Positions 25,894 to 35,045 of a DNA stretch of 64,000 bases are shown piece after piece. Every line of letters starts with the position of its first letter. The first letter of the stretch is position 1. The translations under genes and the position numbers were made by a program. The stretch is from Terriglobus sp. RCC_193 (GTDB taxonomy: Bacteria > Acidobacteriota > Terriglobia > Terriglobales > Acidobacteriaceae): positions 992,001 to 1,056,000 of the forward strand of contig NZ_JBFUPK010000001.1 in the NCBI RefSeq assembly GCF_041355105.1, given 5' to 3'. The notes beneath the pieces were generated by a model. That model was not told the DNA's origin, made no database searches, and saw only the letters and a program-made list of their open reading frames with translations.

Positions 25894-26556
25894 CTACTTC
25901 ACAGCCTCTTCGCTGGCCAGTGTCAAAAGGTCCTGTGCCTTGGCGCGCACGCGATCCATTAACGCTTCATCTTCCGCGAGCCGCTGGAGCGTGGGCCGGA
26001 TGGCAACAACTTCCACCGCGCGATGCTCCTTTACGTCCGCCACCAGGCGATGCATGACTGCATCCAGGCCCAGGCGGTCGTAGCGATGCAGGCGATCCAG
26101 TTCCACACCGGTCTGGATCGTATTGGCGATGGCGATGAGGTAGTCTGCAGCCTCGCTCAATGGCTTGTTGTCCGTGTAATTGAAGGCGCAGTGCGACTCT
26201 GGTCTACCTTCAGGCCAAAAGTCGATCCGCTTCTGCCCCATGTTTGCAATGCCCTTTGATTTTGTCTCGCACGGCTGCATATCGTGACTGCCTGCAAGCA
26301 GGTCTCCGAGGCGTTCGCTGCCCGGGTCAGAGATTGCGAAGAAGATCATGCCGGGGTCAACCCCTTTCAACGGAGTGCCTCTGTATTCGGCTGCGGAGTG
26401 CGGCGTGATCTTGATCTGCCAATGCGGCACATTCAGTCCGGGGCGATCATAGACAAACGTGAGTCCATAAGCCCGGGTAGCAGGAAGGCTCTGACCTTGT
26501 GCGAGTGCCGGCGCCACGATCCATCCCAGTAGAGTAGCTGCGATCCAAACCTTCAT
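25894..26556 (-). CDS. secreted protein of unknown function downstream of ruvC
   Basis: A 220-residue protein with a clear signal peptide (MKVWIAATLLGWIVAPALAQG). The mature part has two cysteines (MQPCETKSK and SHCAFNY) that could form a disulfide, and a charged helical C-terminus. I do not recognise a family. Its ATG overlaps the ruvC stop codon in an ATGA junction, so it is translated with ruvC, although a periplasmic protein has no evident link to Holliday-junction resolution. An in-frame extension upstream (to 26766) lies inside ruvC and is arginine-rich, so it was not used. Confidence 0.75.
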   Translation of the reverse strand: MKVWIAATLLGWIVAPALAQGQSLPATRAYGLTFVYDRPGLNVPHWQIKITPHSAAEYRGTPLKGVDPGMIFFAISDPGSERLGDLLAGSHDMQPCETKSKGIANMGQKRIDFWPEGRPESHCAFNYTDNKPLSEAADYLIAIANTIQTGVELDRLHRYDRLGLDAVMHRLVADVKEHRAVEVVAIRPTLQRLAEDEALMDRVRAKAQDLLTLASEEAVK

Positions 26557-27059
26557 CGGACTCCGATGCCCATCTGTGTCTGGGCAGTATGTACGTGGCA
26601 GATGGCAATGGCCAGCGCGTCGGCGGCGTCGGCGGGTTCTGGCGCTTTCTCCAGGTCCAGCAGGCGCGCCACCATGAACTGCACCTGCTCTTTTGCGGCC
26701 AGACCATAGCCCACCACAGCGGATTTGATGGACAGCGGCGCGTATTCGCTGACGGAAAGGCCGCACGATGCGGCAGCCAGCATGGCGACTCCGCGTACAT
26801 GGCCCAGTTTCAGCGCGCTTTTGGCATTTGCGGCGAAAAAGACGTCTTCAATGGCTACGCAATCGGGCTGGTAAGCCGCCATCAGGCCTGTTAACTCGAC
26901 GTATACCTGTTGCAGCCGCAGCGGTGTGCGCTCTTTCTTATTCAGGCGGATGGCTCCGGCGGCTACGGGCACAAGACGGCGCTCCCGCAGCGTTTCCTCC
27001 ACCTGGACGATGCCCCATCCGGTGTATTCCGTGCCGCAATCGATGCCGAAAACCCGCAT
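26553..27059 (-). CDS. ruvC: crossover junction endodeoxyribonuclease
   Basis: RuvC cleaves Holliday junctions during recombination. The 168-residue protein has the four acidic active-site positions of the RNase H-like fold: Asp in VFGIDCGTEYTGWG, Glu in CVAIEDVFFAANAKSALKLGHVRG, and the C-terminal Asp pair in EPADAADALAIAICH. The start MRVFGIDCGTEYTG is standard. It is followed by a translationally coupled secreted protein; ruvA and ruvB are not in the window. A 190-base gap upstream separates it from the divergent desaturase gene. Confidence 0.96.
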   Translation of the reverse strand: MRVFGIDCGTEYTGWGIVQVEETLRERRLVPVAAGAIRLNKKERTPLRLQQVYVELTGLMAAYQPDCVAIEDVFFAANAKSALKLGHVRGVAMLAAASCGLSVSEYAPLSIKSAVVGYGLAAKEQVQFMVARLLDLEKAPEPADAADALAIAICHVHTAQTQMGIGVR

Positions 27060-27253
27060 GGTGACGAGTGTACCGGTTGCAGACTGGGAACGGCGACGGG
27101 AGGTGGCGGAGTGGATAACCGGCCCGCATCAAGCTGTGAGATTTCATGTACCTGGCCGTGACAGAACTCTTACACACAGACAGGGGGTCTTCACGATAGT
27201 GTCAATGGTGTAGAGCGGAAACCAGAAACCCTTCCGCCGGAAAGCAGAGCAGA

Positions 27254-28240
27254 ATGTCACCAGTTGTTGACCAGGTTGAGCAAAATACTTCTACAGCAAC
27301 GCCCGCAGCGCAGCCCGCACGCCACGTCGCCGCAGCCGTTGAGCAGCGCGAAAAGGTGAAGCAGGATTTGCGTATGGGACGTGACCACCAGCAGGGACGT
27401 ATCAACTGGATCACCACCATTGCCTTCAGCATCTTCCATGTGCTGGGTTTTGCTGCCCTGTTCTTCTGGTCGTGGAAGTATGTCATTTGCGCAGCGGTCA
27501 TGTACTTCCTGGCGATCAATGTGGGCATCGGCATGACGTACCACCGCCTGCTGACGCACCGCGGCTACCGCGTTCCCCGCTGGCTTGAGATTGCCCTGAC
27601 CGCATGCGGCACCATGGCGCTGGAGGGCGGACCCATTTTCTGGGTAGCCACGCACCGTGTTCACCATCAGCACAGCGACCACGACGGCGATCCGCACACG
27701 CCGAACGATGGAACCTTCTGGGCTCACATTGGCTGGATTATCACTGGCCGCGCCCTGCACAGCGAAACCGCATTGCTAGGCCGCTATGCTCCTGACCTTA
27801 CCCGCGATCCTGCACAGCGCTGGCTGAGCAAGTACCACTGGCTGCCGCTGACCGTCGCTGGTTTCATCCAGATGGGTATTGGCTACTACATCGGTGGCAT
27901 CCACGATGCGCTGGGCATGGTTCTGTGGGGCACTTTCCTGCGCGTCTGCGTCGGCGTCCATGCAACGTGGCTGGTGAACTCGGCTTCGCATATGTTTGGC
28001 GGTCGCCGCTTTGAAACCAAGGACGATTCGCGCAACAGCTGGTGGGTGGCCCTGCTGACCGGTGGTGAAGGCTGGCACAACAACCATCACGCGCATCCCG
28101 TTAGCGTCCGTCATGGCCTGGTCTGGTACGAATTCGACCCCAACTACTACGGCATCTGGCTGTTGGAAAAGGTCGGTCTGGCAAAGAAGGTTCAGGTCGC
28201 CAAGTGGGATCCGAAGAACCCCAAGCCGGCTGGCGCGTAA
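27254..28240 (+). CDS. acyl-CoA/acyl-lipid delta-9-type fatty acid desaturase
   Basis: A 328-residue membrane di-iron desaturase that introduces a double bond into saturated fatty acyl chains. The three histidine boxes are intact: HRLLTHRGY (HX4H), HRVHHQHSDHDGDPH (HXXHH) and GEGWHNNHHAHP (HXXHH). Four main hydrophobic helices are present in the usual places. The N-terminal 40 residues are Ala/Gln/Pro-rich and probably cytoplasmic. The gene is monocistronic, ended by a strong terminator. It probably adjusts membrane fluidity. No ferredoxin or reductase partner is adjacent. Confidence 0.93.
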   Translation: MSPVVDQVEQNTSTATPAAQPARHVAAAVEQREKVKQDLRMGRDHQQGRINWITTIAFSIFHVLGFAALFFWSWKYVICAAVMYFLAINVGIGMTYHRLLTHRGYRVPRWLEIALTACGTMALEGGPIFWVATHRVHHQHSDHDGDPHTPNDGTFWAHIGWIITGRALHSETALLGRYAPDLTRDPAQRWLSKYHWLPLTVAGFIQMGIGYYIGGIHDALGMVLWGTFLRVCVGVHATWLVNSASHMFGGRRFETKDDSRNSWWVALLTGGEGWHNNHHAHPVSVRHGLVWYEFDPNYYGIWLLEKVGLAKKVQVAKWDPKNPKPAGA

Positions 28241-28260
28241 GCTTCCGACAGTGACACACG

Positions 28261-28297
28261 AAGGGCACAAAGTTCACAAAACTTTGTGCCCTTTTCT
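28261..28297 (+). terminator. Rho-independent terminator after the desaturase gene
   Basis: A perfect 14-bp stem (28261-28274 with 28280-28293) with a 5-base loop, followed by a T-rich tail. It lies 20 bases after the stop codon. Confidence 0.9.
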
Positions 28298-28331
28298 CTT
28301 GCCTGCATGACAGTGCCACAATAGACGTGCG

Positions 28332-29294
28332 ATGAATATCACCCGCAGACGCGGCACCATTGCCTTCTTCATCACGCTGGGTATCTGCCTGGTGGGACTG
28401 GCGATTGCGCTGAACGTTGGCTGGATCATCCTCAACGTGACGGAACGCCGCGTTGCGCTGATGGTCATCGGCATTCTGTTCTTTGCCGTCATCATCGCCG
28501 GCCTTGTCCTGAACACGATCTTTCTGGTGCGCGAAATCCGCCGCAACGAACGCCAGGACAGCTTTCTGAATGCGGTGACACATGAATTGAAAACGCCGAT
28601 TGCGTCCATTCGGCTTTATCTGGATACGCTGCAAAGGCGTCCGCTGGACGAATCGCAGCGACAGGAGTTTTACAGCCGCATCCGTGAGGATAATGACCGG
28701 CTGCTGGCCACGGTAGAGCAGATTCTGCGTGCAGGCGAGGCCGGAGCGAAGGGCGTCAAACGCAACCTGAAGGCGCGGTTGCCGGTGGACCTGCGGGCAC
28801 TGACGCAATCCTGCCTGGAGGAGACCTTGCGGCGGCATCATCTTCCGCCGGACGCCGTGCAGTTTGAGGATCGCGCAGTGGGCAAAACAGTTCAGGTGAT
28901 GGGCGATGCGGATGCGTTGCGAACGGCTATCCTGAACATTCTTGATAACTCCGTGAAGTATTCCCCGAATGGCGTACACATCACCGCAGAACTGAGTACG
29001 CCACGCTTCAATACGGCGACGCTGCGCATTACTGATCAGGGCGTCGGTATTGCAGCGGTGCATATTGGACGTATTTTTCATCGCTTCTATCGCGTTGGCG
29101 GCGTGTCGCTGTCCAAGGTGAAAGGTACGGGTCTGGGTTTATTCATTGTCCGCTCGATTGCCCGGCAACACGGTGGCGATGCCACAGCGCAAAGCCACGG
29201 TGAAGGCCGCGGTGTAACCATCACTCTTCAGCTTCCATTGATCACAACGGCAGGTTTGAAAGCCGCGCCTGCAGCGGAGGAAGCCACAGCATGA
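28332..29294 (+). CDS. membrane sensor histidine kinase of a two-component pair
   Basis: A 320-residue kinase with two membrane helices (about residues 9-34 and 43-66) separated by only about ten residues, so it has almost no periplasmic sensor domain and may sense the membrane itself. The HisKA phosphoacceptor is His84 in NAVTHELKTPIASIRLYLDTL. The ATPase has the N box AILNILDNSVKYS, ITDQGVGIAA (G1) and KGTGLGLFIVRSIAR (G2). Its stop overlaps the response-regulator start in an ATGA junction (29291-29294). The stimulus is unknown. The downstream LptF-LptG gene hints at envelope control, but this is only positional. Confidence 0.92.
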   Translation: MNITRRRGTIAFFITLGICLVGLAIALNVGWIILNVTERRVALMVIGILFFAVIIAGLVLNTIFLVREIRRNERQDSFLNAVTHELKTPIASIRLYLDTLQRRPLDESQRQEFYSRIREDNDRLLATVEQILRAGEAGAKGVKRNLKARLPVDLRALTQSCLEETLRRHHLPPDAVQFEDRAVGKTVQVMGDADALRTAILNILDNSVKYSPNGVHITAELSTPRFNTATLRITDQGVGIAAVHIGRIFHRFYRVGGVSLSKVKGTGLGLFIVRSIARQHGGDATAQSHGEGRGVTITLQLPLITTAGLKAAPAAEEATA

Positions 29295-30037
29295 GTGAAT
29301 CTCCCCTGATTGCACTTGTTGAAGACGAAGAACATCTGGCCGAAGCGCTGCTCTTTAACCTGAAGCTGGAGGGTTATCGCACGCACCACGAAGCCGATGG
29401 AGAAGCTGCTCTGAACTGGCTGCTGCACACACCGGAACGTCCTGCTGCGGTGCTGCTGGATGTCATGCTGCCCGGCATCGATGGGTTTGAGATTGCCCGG
29501 CAACTGCGCGCCGCAAACAACTACGTTCCCATCCTGATGCTGACCGCTCGTGATCGGCCGGAGGATGTTCTGGAAGGTTTTTCAGCGGGCGCGGATGATT
29601 ACCTGAACAAGCCGTTTGACCTGTCGATCCTGCTGGCGCGCCTGAACGGCCTGCTGCGCCGGATGCAATGGCAGCGAGATGCCGCATCTCCCGTCATGGA
29701 AGCCGAGCCGGAACCCGTCCGGAATATCTATGAATTTGAAGGCAAAGTCATCGACTTTAATACGCTGGAGATTCGCGCCGGTGAAAAGGTGACCCGGCTC
29801 ACGCTGATGGAGGCTGACCTGCTGCGCTATCTGCTGGGCCGCGAAGGCCGCGTGGTCTCGCGTAAGGAGATTCTGGAAGAGGTTTGGCGCGTCCGCGAGG
29901 ATACCGACACCCGCGCCATCGACAACTTCATTGTCCGGCTGCGCCGCTACCTGGAAGACGATCCCGTGAAGCCCAAACACCTGCTGACGGTGCGCGGAGT
30001 GGGTTACCGCTTCGTCATGGGCGATGGGGCAGCCTAA
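29291..30037 (+). CDS. OmpR/PhoB-family response regulator
   Basis: A 248-residue regulator translationally coupled to the kinase before it. The receiver domain shows the acidic pair in LVEDEEHLAEA, the phosphorylation site Asp57 in VLLDVMLPGIDG, the switch Thr in MLTARD, and Lys in DDYLNKPFDL. The C-terminal winged-helix DNA-binding domain includes LTLMEADLLRYLLGREGRVVSRKEILEEVW and DTRAIDNFIVRLRRYLEDDP...LLTVRGVGYRF. All key residues are present, so it should be a functional transcription factor. Targets are unknown. Confidence 0.95.
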   Translation: MSESPLIALVEDEEHLAEALLFNLKLEGYRTHHEADGEAALNWLLHTPERPAAVLLDVMLPGIDGFEIARQLRAANNYVPILMLTARDRPEDVLEGFSAGADDYLNKPFDLSILLARLNGLLRRMQWQRDAASPVMEAEPEPVRNIYEFEGKVIDFNTLEIRAGEKVTRLTLMEADLLRYLLGREGRVVSRKEILEEVWRVREDTDTRAIDNFIVRLRRYLEDDPVKPKHLLTVRGVGYRFVMGDGAA

Positions 30038-30130
30038 TCGACCGGATATCGAAGATTTTGCGAAGCGTAGGCGACGTCCGTAGCGTCCAATTACTACACT
30101 GGTGGTTATGCAAGAGGCGGCGCTGACATT

Positions 30131-32497
30131 GTGCGGATTCTGACGAAATACATTCTGCGCGAAGTGCTGTCGCATGCCCTGCTGGGTGGTGTGCTTTTCA
30201 CGTTTGTGCTGTTTATGCGCGACCTGGGGCACATTCTGGAATTGCTGGTGCGCGGATCGGCATCACTGCAGGCTGTGGCGGATGTCTTTTTCTATACGCT
30301 GCCCACCACGCTTATTCTGACCATTCCCATGACGGTGCTGGTTGGTATCCTGCTGGGCTTATCGCGCCTCTCTGCCGATAGTGAAATCACCGCCATGCGC
30401 GCGGCGGGTGTCGGCGTTCTGCACTTTGTCGGGATCGTTTCCATCGCGGCCAGCATTGGCCTTGGATTGGGCCTTTTCAATTCCCTCTATGTTGCGCCCC
30501 GTTCTGCAGCGGCTCTGCTGCGATTGGAAGACAGCCTGAAGACGCAACAGGCCGGCTTTGAAGTGCAGCCGCGCGTGTTCTACGAAGACTTCAAGAACTA
30601 CGTGCTGTATGTCCAGAACACGCGCCCGGGTCAGGGTGCATCGTTGTGGCAACACGTGTTTCTTGCAGACCTGACAAATCCGGCCACGCCACGCATCACC
30701 ACTGCGGAAGACGCCGTTGTCCTTCCCGCTCCTGGTAACGAGTTGCGTCTCCATTTCCGCGATGGCACCAAGCACGAGACATCGCCGAAGGACCCCAACC
30801 AGTACGACATCTCCACCTTTACCGAGACGGACACGCCTATCCAGATCGGTTCACAGGAAGACCTGAAGCTGGGTCATGCAGACACGCCACTGGTTGCCAT
30901 GTCTGCCACCGAGCTATGGCAGCGCAGGCACGAGGAACAGGGCCGCACCTACATGATCGAGTGGAACAAACGGCTCTCTTATCCGGTGGCTTGCATTGTT
31001 CTCATGTTGGTGGGTGTGCCGCTGGGATTGTCGTCGCGGCGCGGCGGCAAGAGTACCGGCTTCGTGCTGACGGTGGCCCTGGTCTTCGTCTATTACCTGT
31101 TTTCGTCCATCGGCGTTGCCATGGCGAAGCAGGGTAAGATTTCGCCCTTCGTTGGCGTATGGGCTGCGAATGTGGTCTTCGCTGCGGTAGGCATTGTTCT
31201 GCTGCGGCAGATGTCACGTGGTGAAACGGGCGTGATCGCCACGATGGCTCGGGGCCTGGCTCCCGTGGGTGTTTGGATGGAACGCCGCCTGCCGAAACGT
31301 TTGCGAAGCACGCATGCCACGACACGGCAAGAGAGCGGCGAACACCGCGCTGCCACCATAGTCCATCGTCCTACACGGCAGAACCGCTTCCCGCTTATCT
31401 TTGACGATTACATGATGCGGCAGTTCCTCACCACGTTTGGGCTGGTGTTGTCGTCGTTCATTCTGCTGTCGTTGATCTTCAGCTTCTTTGAACTGATTGG
31501 GGACATCTTCCGTAATCGCACACCGCTGATCACCGTGGGCGATTATCTGCTGAACCTGATTCCCTACATGCTGTACAACCTGACGCCACTCTGCGCCCTG
31601 CTGGCCGTATTAATTACCGTTGGCGCGCTCAGCCGCTCCAGCGAACTCACCGCGATGAAGGCCAGCGGTGTCAGCCTGTATCGGCTTATCGTGCCGTTGC
31701 TGGCGCTGGCGGCCGTACTTGCGGTTTCGCTTTTTGCTTTCGACGAGCTTTACCTGCCACAGGCAAACCGCCGCCAGGAATCCTTACGCTCTGTCATCAA
31801 AGGCAAGCCCGCGCAGACCTTCCTTCGACCCGATCGCAAATGGATCAGCGGCCAGCAGGATTCCGTAGGCGAACCCACACGCATTTTCTACTATCAGTTT
31901 TTCGATCCGGACAAAGATGTCTTCGCAAACCTGACGGTCTTTGAATTTGAGCCGAACAGCTTCCATCTCAGCCGCCGCATCTTTGCCGGCTCTGCGCACT
32001 GGGACATGCATGCACAACGATGGGTCTTGGGGAACGGCTGGGAGCGGAATTTCCAGGGTGACAGCGTTGCATCGTACAGGCCGTTTGAGATCGCGTCGTT
32101 CCCCGAGATACGCGAGCAGCCCGTGTACTTCAAGAAGGAAAGCCGCCAGTCGCAGGAGATGAGCTTCGGTGAATTGAATAACTACATTCACGATCTGCAG
32201 CAGAGCGGCTTTGACACCATGCGCCTGCGCGTTCAGTTGAATCGCAAACTCGCCTATCCACTCATCACACTTGTCATGGCCATCTTCGCTGTGCCGTTTG
32301 CGCTCACTATGGGCAAGCGCGGTTCGCTTGCAGGTTTTGCGACGGCCATCGGCATGGCGATTGCCTACCTTGTGGTTGCCTCCATCTTTGAAGCCATGGG
32401 CAACGTAAACGCATTGCCACCCGTGATTGCTGCGTGGTCACCGGACCTGCTCTTTGGCATGGCTGGTGGATACCTGCTGCTGAAGGCGCAGACGTAA
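30131..32497 (+). CDS. fused LptF-LptG lipopolysaccharide-export permease
   Basis: A 788-residue protein holding two complete YjgP/YjgQ (LptF/LptG) permease halves in one chain. Half 1 (about 1-375) starts RILTKYILREVLSHALLGGVLFTFVLFMRDL, with three helices before and three after a periplasmic beta-jellyroll-like domain. A basic linker (residues ~375-425) follows. Half 2 (about 425-788) restarts with FPLIFDDYMMRQFLTTFGLVLSSFILL and repeats the layout. In most Gram-negatives LptF and LptG are separate subunits that pair with the LptB ATPase. The start is GTG 30131; the nearest ATG upstream is out of frame. FKBP and ABC-exporter genes follow within 21 bases each, suggesting an envelope operon. 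Confidence 0.9.
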   Translation: MRILTKYILREVLSHALLGGVLFTFVLFMRDLGHILELLVRGSASLQAVADVFFYTLPTTLILTIPMTVLVGILLGLSRLSADSEITAMRAAGVGVLHFVGIVSIAASIGLGLGLFNSLYVAPRSAAALLRLEDSLKTQQAGFEVQPRVFYEDFKNYVLYVQNTRPGQGASLWQHVFLADLTNPATPRITTAEDAVVLPAPGNELRLHFRDGTKHETSPKDPNQYDISTFTETDTPIQIGSQEDLKLGHADTPLVAMSATELWQRRHEEQGRTYMIEWNKRLSYPVACIVLMLVGVPLGLSSRRGGKSTGFVLTVALVFVYYLFSSIGVAMAKQGKISPFVGVWAANVVFAAVGIVLLRQMSRGETGVIATMARGLAPVGVWMERRLPKRLRSTHATTRQESGEHRAATIVHRPTRQNRFPLIFDDYMMRQFLTTFGLVLSSFILLSLIFSFFELIGDIFRNRTPLITVGDYLLNLIPYMLYNLTPLCALLAVLITVGALSRSSELTAMKASGVSLYRLIVPLLALAAVLAVSLFAFDELYLPQANRRQESLRSVIKGKPAQTFLRPDRKWISGQQDSVGEPTRIFYYQFFDPDKDVFANLTVFEFEPNSFHLSRRIFAGSAHWDMHAQRWVLGNGWERNFQGDSVASYRPFEIASFPEIREQPVYFKKESRQSQEMSFGELNNYIHDLQQSGFDTMRLRVQLNRKLAYPLITLVMAIFAVPFALTMGKRGSLAGFATAIGMAIAYLVVASIFEAMGNVNALPPVIAAWSPDLLFGMAGGYLLLKAQT

Positions 32498-32517
32498 AAT
32501 GGATCTGAGGAATAAGG

Positions 32518-33198
32518 ATGCGAGCACTGGCAGCAGCACTGATCGTCAGCACCACGCTGGCGGCACAAACCACCACCACAAAGAAGCCTGCAACAACGGC
32601 TGCGAAAAGCGCTACAGCTCCACAGAAATTGAGACCGACGTCACCAACACTTCCTATGCCAGCAGATCCTAAAGCTACTGAAGGCGTCGCCGCCGTGGGT
32701 ACCATGCCCGCCGCGACCGGCACACCAGCGCAACTGTTTTCACTACGCTTCATTGACCTGAAGGTCGGCGATGGTGAAGAAGCCCGCCCATCCATGCCTC
32801 CTGACAAGGTGGTCTTCTATACCGTGCATTACACCGGCTGGACCACCGACGGCACCAAGTTCGATTCTTCTGTCGACCGTGGCGAACCCATCGTGTTCCC
32901 CATCGGCCTGAAGCGCGTCATCTCAGGATGGGACCTGGGTTTTGAAGGCATGCGTGTGGGCGGCAAGCGTCGCCTGATCATTCCGTGGCAGCTTGCCTAC
33001 GGTGCGGCTGGCCATCCGCCTGTGATTCCTGAGAAAGCCGACCTTGTCTTTGATATTGAGCTTGTGGGGCAGGGCTTCACACCGCAGCCTGTAACTGGAA
33101 CGCATTTTGAAGCGCCCGAGGCTGGCCCCACAATGCCTCCCGCGGCAAGCCAGACACCCGCGAAGCCCGCGGAACGGCCTGAGGAGCGCCACGAATAA
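32518..33198 (+). CDS. secreted FKBP-type peptidyl-prolyl cis-trans isomerase
   Basis: A 226-residue protein with a short signal peptide (MRALAAALIVSTTLAAQ), a long Thr/Ala/Pro-rich linker to about residue 75, one FKBP domain (about 77-190), and a Pro/Ala/Glu-rich tail. FKBP landmarks include VVFYTVHYTGWTTDGTKFDSS, VISGWDLGFEGMRVGGKRRLIIP and AYGAAGHPPVIPEKADLVFDIEL. It should assist folding of periplasmic or outer-membrane proteins. It sits between the LptF-LptG gene and an ABC exporter (gap of two bases to the latter), in agreement with an envelope-biogenesis operon. A GAGG-AAGG ribosome-binding site precedes ATG 32518. Confidence 0.92.
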   Translation: MRALAAALIVSTTLAAQTTTTKKPATTAAKSATAPQKLRPTSPTLPMPADPKATEGVAAVGTMPAATGTPAQLFSLRFIDLKVGDGEEARPSMPPDKVVFYTVHYTGWTTDGTKFDSSVDRGEPIVFPIGLKRVISGWDLGFEGMRVGGKRRLIIPWQLAYGAAGHPPVIPEKADLVFDIELVGQGFTPQPVTGTHFEAPEAGPTMPPAASQTPAKPAERPEERHE

Positions 33199-33200
33199 CC

Positions 33201-34949
33201 ATGCTTGAAAAACTGCGGCCACTGTTCCCTTACCTGAATCGTTATCGCGGACATCTTGTCCGTGGAGCGGTGGCCGTTCTGTTTTACAACGCATCGAAAG
33301 TCGTTATGCCGCTGCTCATTGGCCATGCGGTAGATGATGTGGTTCATCACGGTGCACAGGGTATCGTCGCGCGCAATGTGATGCTGCTCATCGCCATTGC
33401 CTGTGTTGCCGCGGTCTGCCTGTATGCCACGCGATGGATTCTCATCGGCGCATCACGCGAGATTGAATACGATCTGCGCAACGACCTCTTCGCATCGCTC
33501 GAAAAGCAATCGATCACCTTCTTTCACGAACATCGCACGGGCGACATCATGGCGCGTGCGACGAATGATCTGAATGCGGTTCGCCAACTGCTGGGTCCGG
33601 CCATCATGTATTCGGCCAACACCGTGGTCTTCACTGCGGCTGCGCTGCCCTTCATGTTTCACATCTCGTCGCGGCTTACATTATTGGCGTTCCTGCCGTT
33701 GCCGATTGCGTCAGTTGTTGTGCAGTTGATGGGACGCAGAATCCATCAGCGTTTTGAACGCATCCAGGCCATGTTCTCTGAGATCAGTGCCAAGGCGCAG
33801 GAGAACTTCTCCGGTGTGCGACTGGTGCGTGCCTTTGCACAGGAAGAGGCGGAGATTCGTTCGTTTGAAGAAGCGAATCACGAATACATTCGTCGTTCGC
33901 TGTTCCTTGTGCGCATCATGGCCATGCTGTGGCCCACGCTGGAGTTTGTGCTTGGCCTGTCCATTGTTCTGACGTTGCTCGTCGGTGGGCACCAGGTGGT
34001 CTTAGGGAATATCAGCGCTGGCCAATTCACCAGTTACATGGTCTTCATGGTGCAGTTGACCTTCCCCATGCTGGCGCTCGGCTACGTCATCAATCTCTTC
34101 CAACGCGGCACAGCTTCCGTGATGCGCATCGACGAACTGATGAAGGCCGTGCCATCGATTCAGGATGAGAGCGGCAACGCAGTTGCCATTGATGCAGTGC
34201 CACAGGGCGAGGTGGAGTTTCGCGATCTCACCTTCGGTTACGGCAACGGGCCGAAGATACTTGACGGCGTGAACCTGACCATTCCAGCAGGATCATCGCT
34301 GGCCATTGTTGGCCCCACAGGTAGCGGCAAGACAACGCTCGTGAACCTGATCCCGCGCCTGCTGGATGCACCTGCCGGTGAAGTGCTGATCGATGGCCTG
34401 CCAATTCGCGAATGGCCTCTTGCCACTCTGCGACGCGCCATCGGCTTTGTGCCGCAGGAGACGTTTCTCTTCTCCACTTCAATCCGCGACAACATCGCCT
34501 TCGGTGTTCCTGATGCTACAGATGAGCAGATTGAAGAAGCAGCGCGGCGCGCGCACATCGCCGCAGAGATTCTTGAGTTCCCGCAAGGCTTTGGCACACT
34601 TGTTGGCGAACGAGGCGTAACGCTTTCCGGTGGTCAGAAACAGCGGACATCCATTGCGCGAGCGATCCTGCGCAATCCGCGCATTCTCATCCTTGATGAT
34701 GCGCTTGCCTCCGTGGACACGTACACAGAAGAGCAGATCCTCAAAGGCCTGCGCGAGGTGATGCAGGATCGCACCACCATCCTCATCGCGCATCGTGTCT
34801 CCACTGCGCGTTCCGCGGACCGCATCGCTGTATTGGTCAACGGACGCATCGCCCAGCTTGGCACGCATGAAGAACTGCTTGCCGAAGGCGGCTACTACGC
34901 GGAACTCTTTGAGAAGCAGCAGCTCGAAGAAGAGATCGTCGCCGAATAA
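33201..34949 (+). CDS. ABC exporter, fused permease and ATPase (MsbA/BmrA type)
   Basis: A 582-residue half-transporter. Residues 1-310 carry six membrane helices and the coupling-helix region ARATNDLNAVRQLLGPA. The C-terminal ATPase has Walker A GPTGSGKTT, the Q-loop FVPQETFLFSTSI, signature LSGGQKQR, Walker B ILILDDALASVDTYTE and the H-loop LIAHRVSTARSADR. Walker B is followed by Asp (LDDAL), where most exporters have a catalytic Glu (LDEAT). This change occurs in degenerate partners of heterodimeric exporters, so it may need a second half or be slow alone. It follows the FKBP gene by two bases. MsbA-like lipid export is possible, drug export equally so. Confidence 0.88.
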   Translation: MLEKLRPLFPYLNRYRGHLVRGAVAVLFYNASKVVMPLLIGHAVDDVVHHGAQGIVARNVMLLIAIACVAAVCLYATRWILIGASREIEYDLRNDLFASLEKQSITFFHEHRTGDIMARATNDLNAVRQLLGPAIMYSANTVVFTAAALPFMFHISSRLTLLAFLPLPIASVVVQLMGRRIHQRFERIQAMFSEISAKAQENFSGVRLVRAFAQEEAEIRSFEEANHEYIRRSLFLVRIMAMLWPTLEFVLGLSIVLTLLVGGHQVVLGNISAGQFTSYMVFMVQLTFPMLALGYVINLFQRGTASVMRIDELMKAVPSIQDESGNAVAIDAVPQGEVEFRDLTFGYGNGPKILDGVNLTIPAGSSLAIVGPTGSGKTTLVNLIPRLLDAPAGEVLIDGLPIREWPLATLRRAIGFVPQETFLFSTSIRDNIAFGVPDATDEQIEEAARRAHIAAEILEFPQGFGTLVGERGVTLSGGQKQRTSIARAILRNPRILILDDALASVDTYTEEQILKGLREVMQDRTTILIAHRVSTARSADRIAVLVNGRIAQLGTHEELLAEGGYYAELFEKQQLEEEIVAE

Positions 34950-35005
34950 TCCCGCTCCGATAAACGAACACTGTGACACGGGTCATTGAATCCTTCGCCC
35001 TTTAA

Positions 35006-35030
35006 TCATTATCTTAAATACATATTAAAG
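35006..35030. promoter_or_regulatory. candidate NsrR operator at the globin promoter
   Basis: An A+T-rich stretch just before the globin gene. On the minus strand, AATATGTATTT matches 9 of 11 positions of the enterobacterial NsrR half-site AAGATGCATTT; the second half is degenerate. CTTTAAT (35000-35006) and ATTAAAG (35024-35030) also form an inverted repeat. A promoter with TTGAAT at 34986 and TATCTT at 35010 would overlap the site. The NsrR gene lies directly downstream. Confidence 0.5.
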
Positions 35031-35045
35031 CCGAAGGAGCCCACA

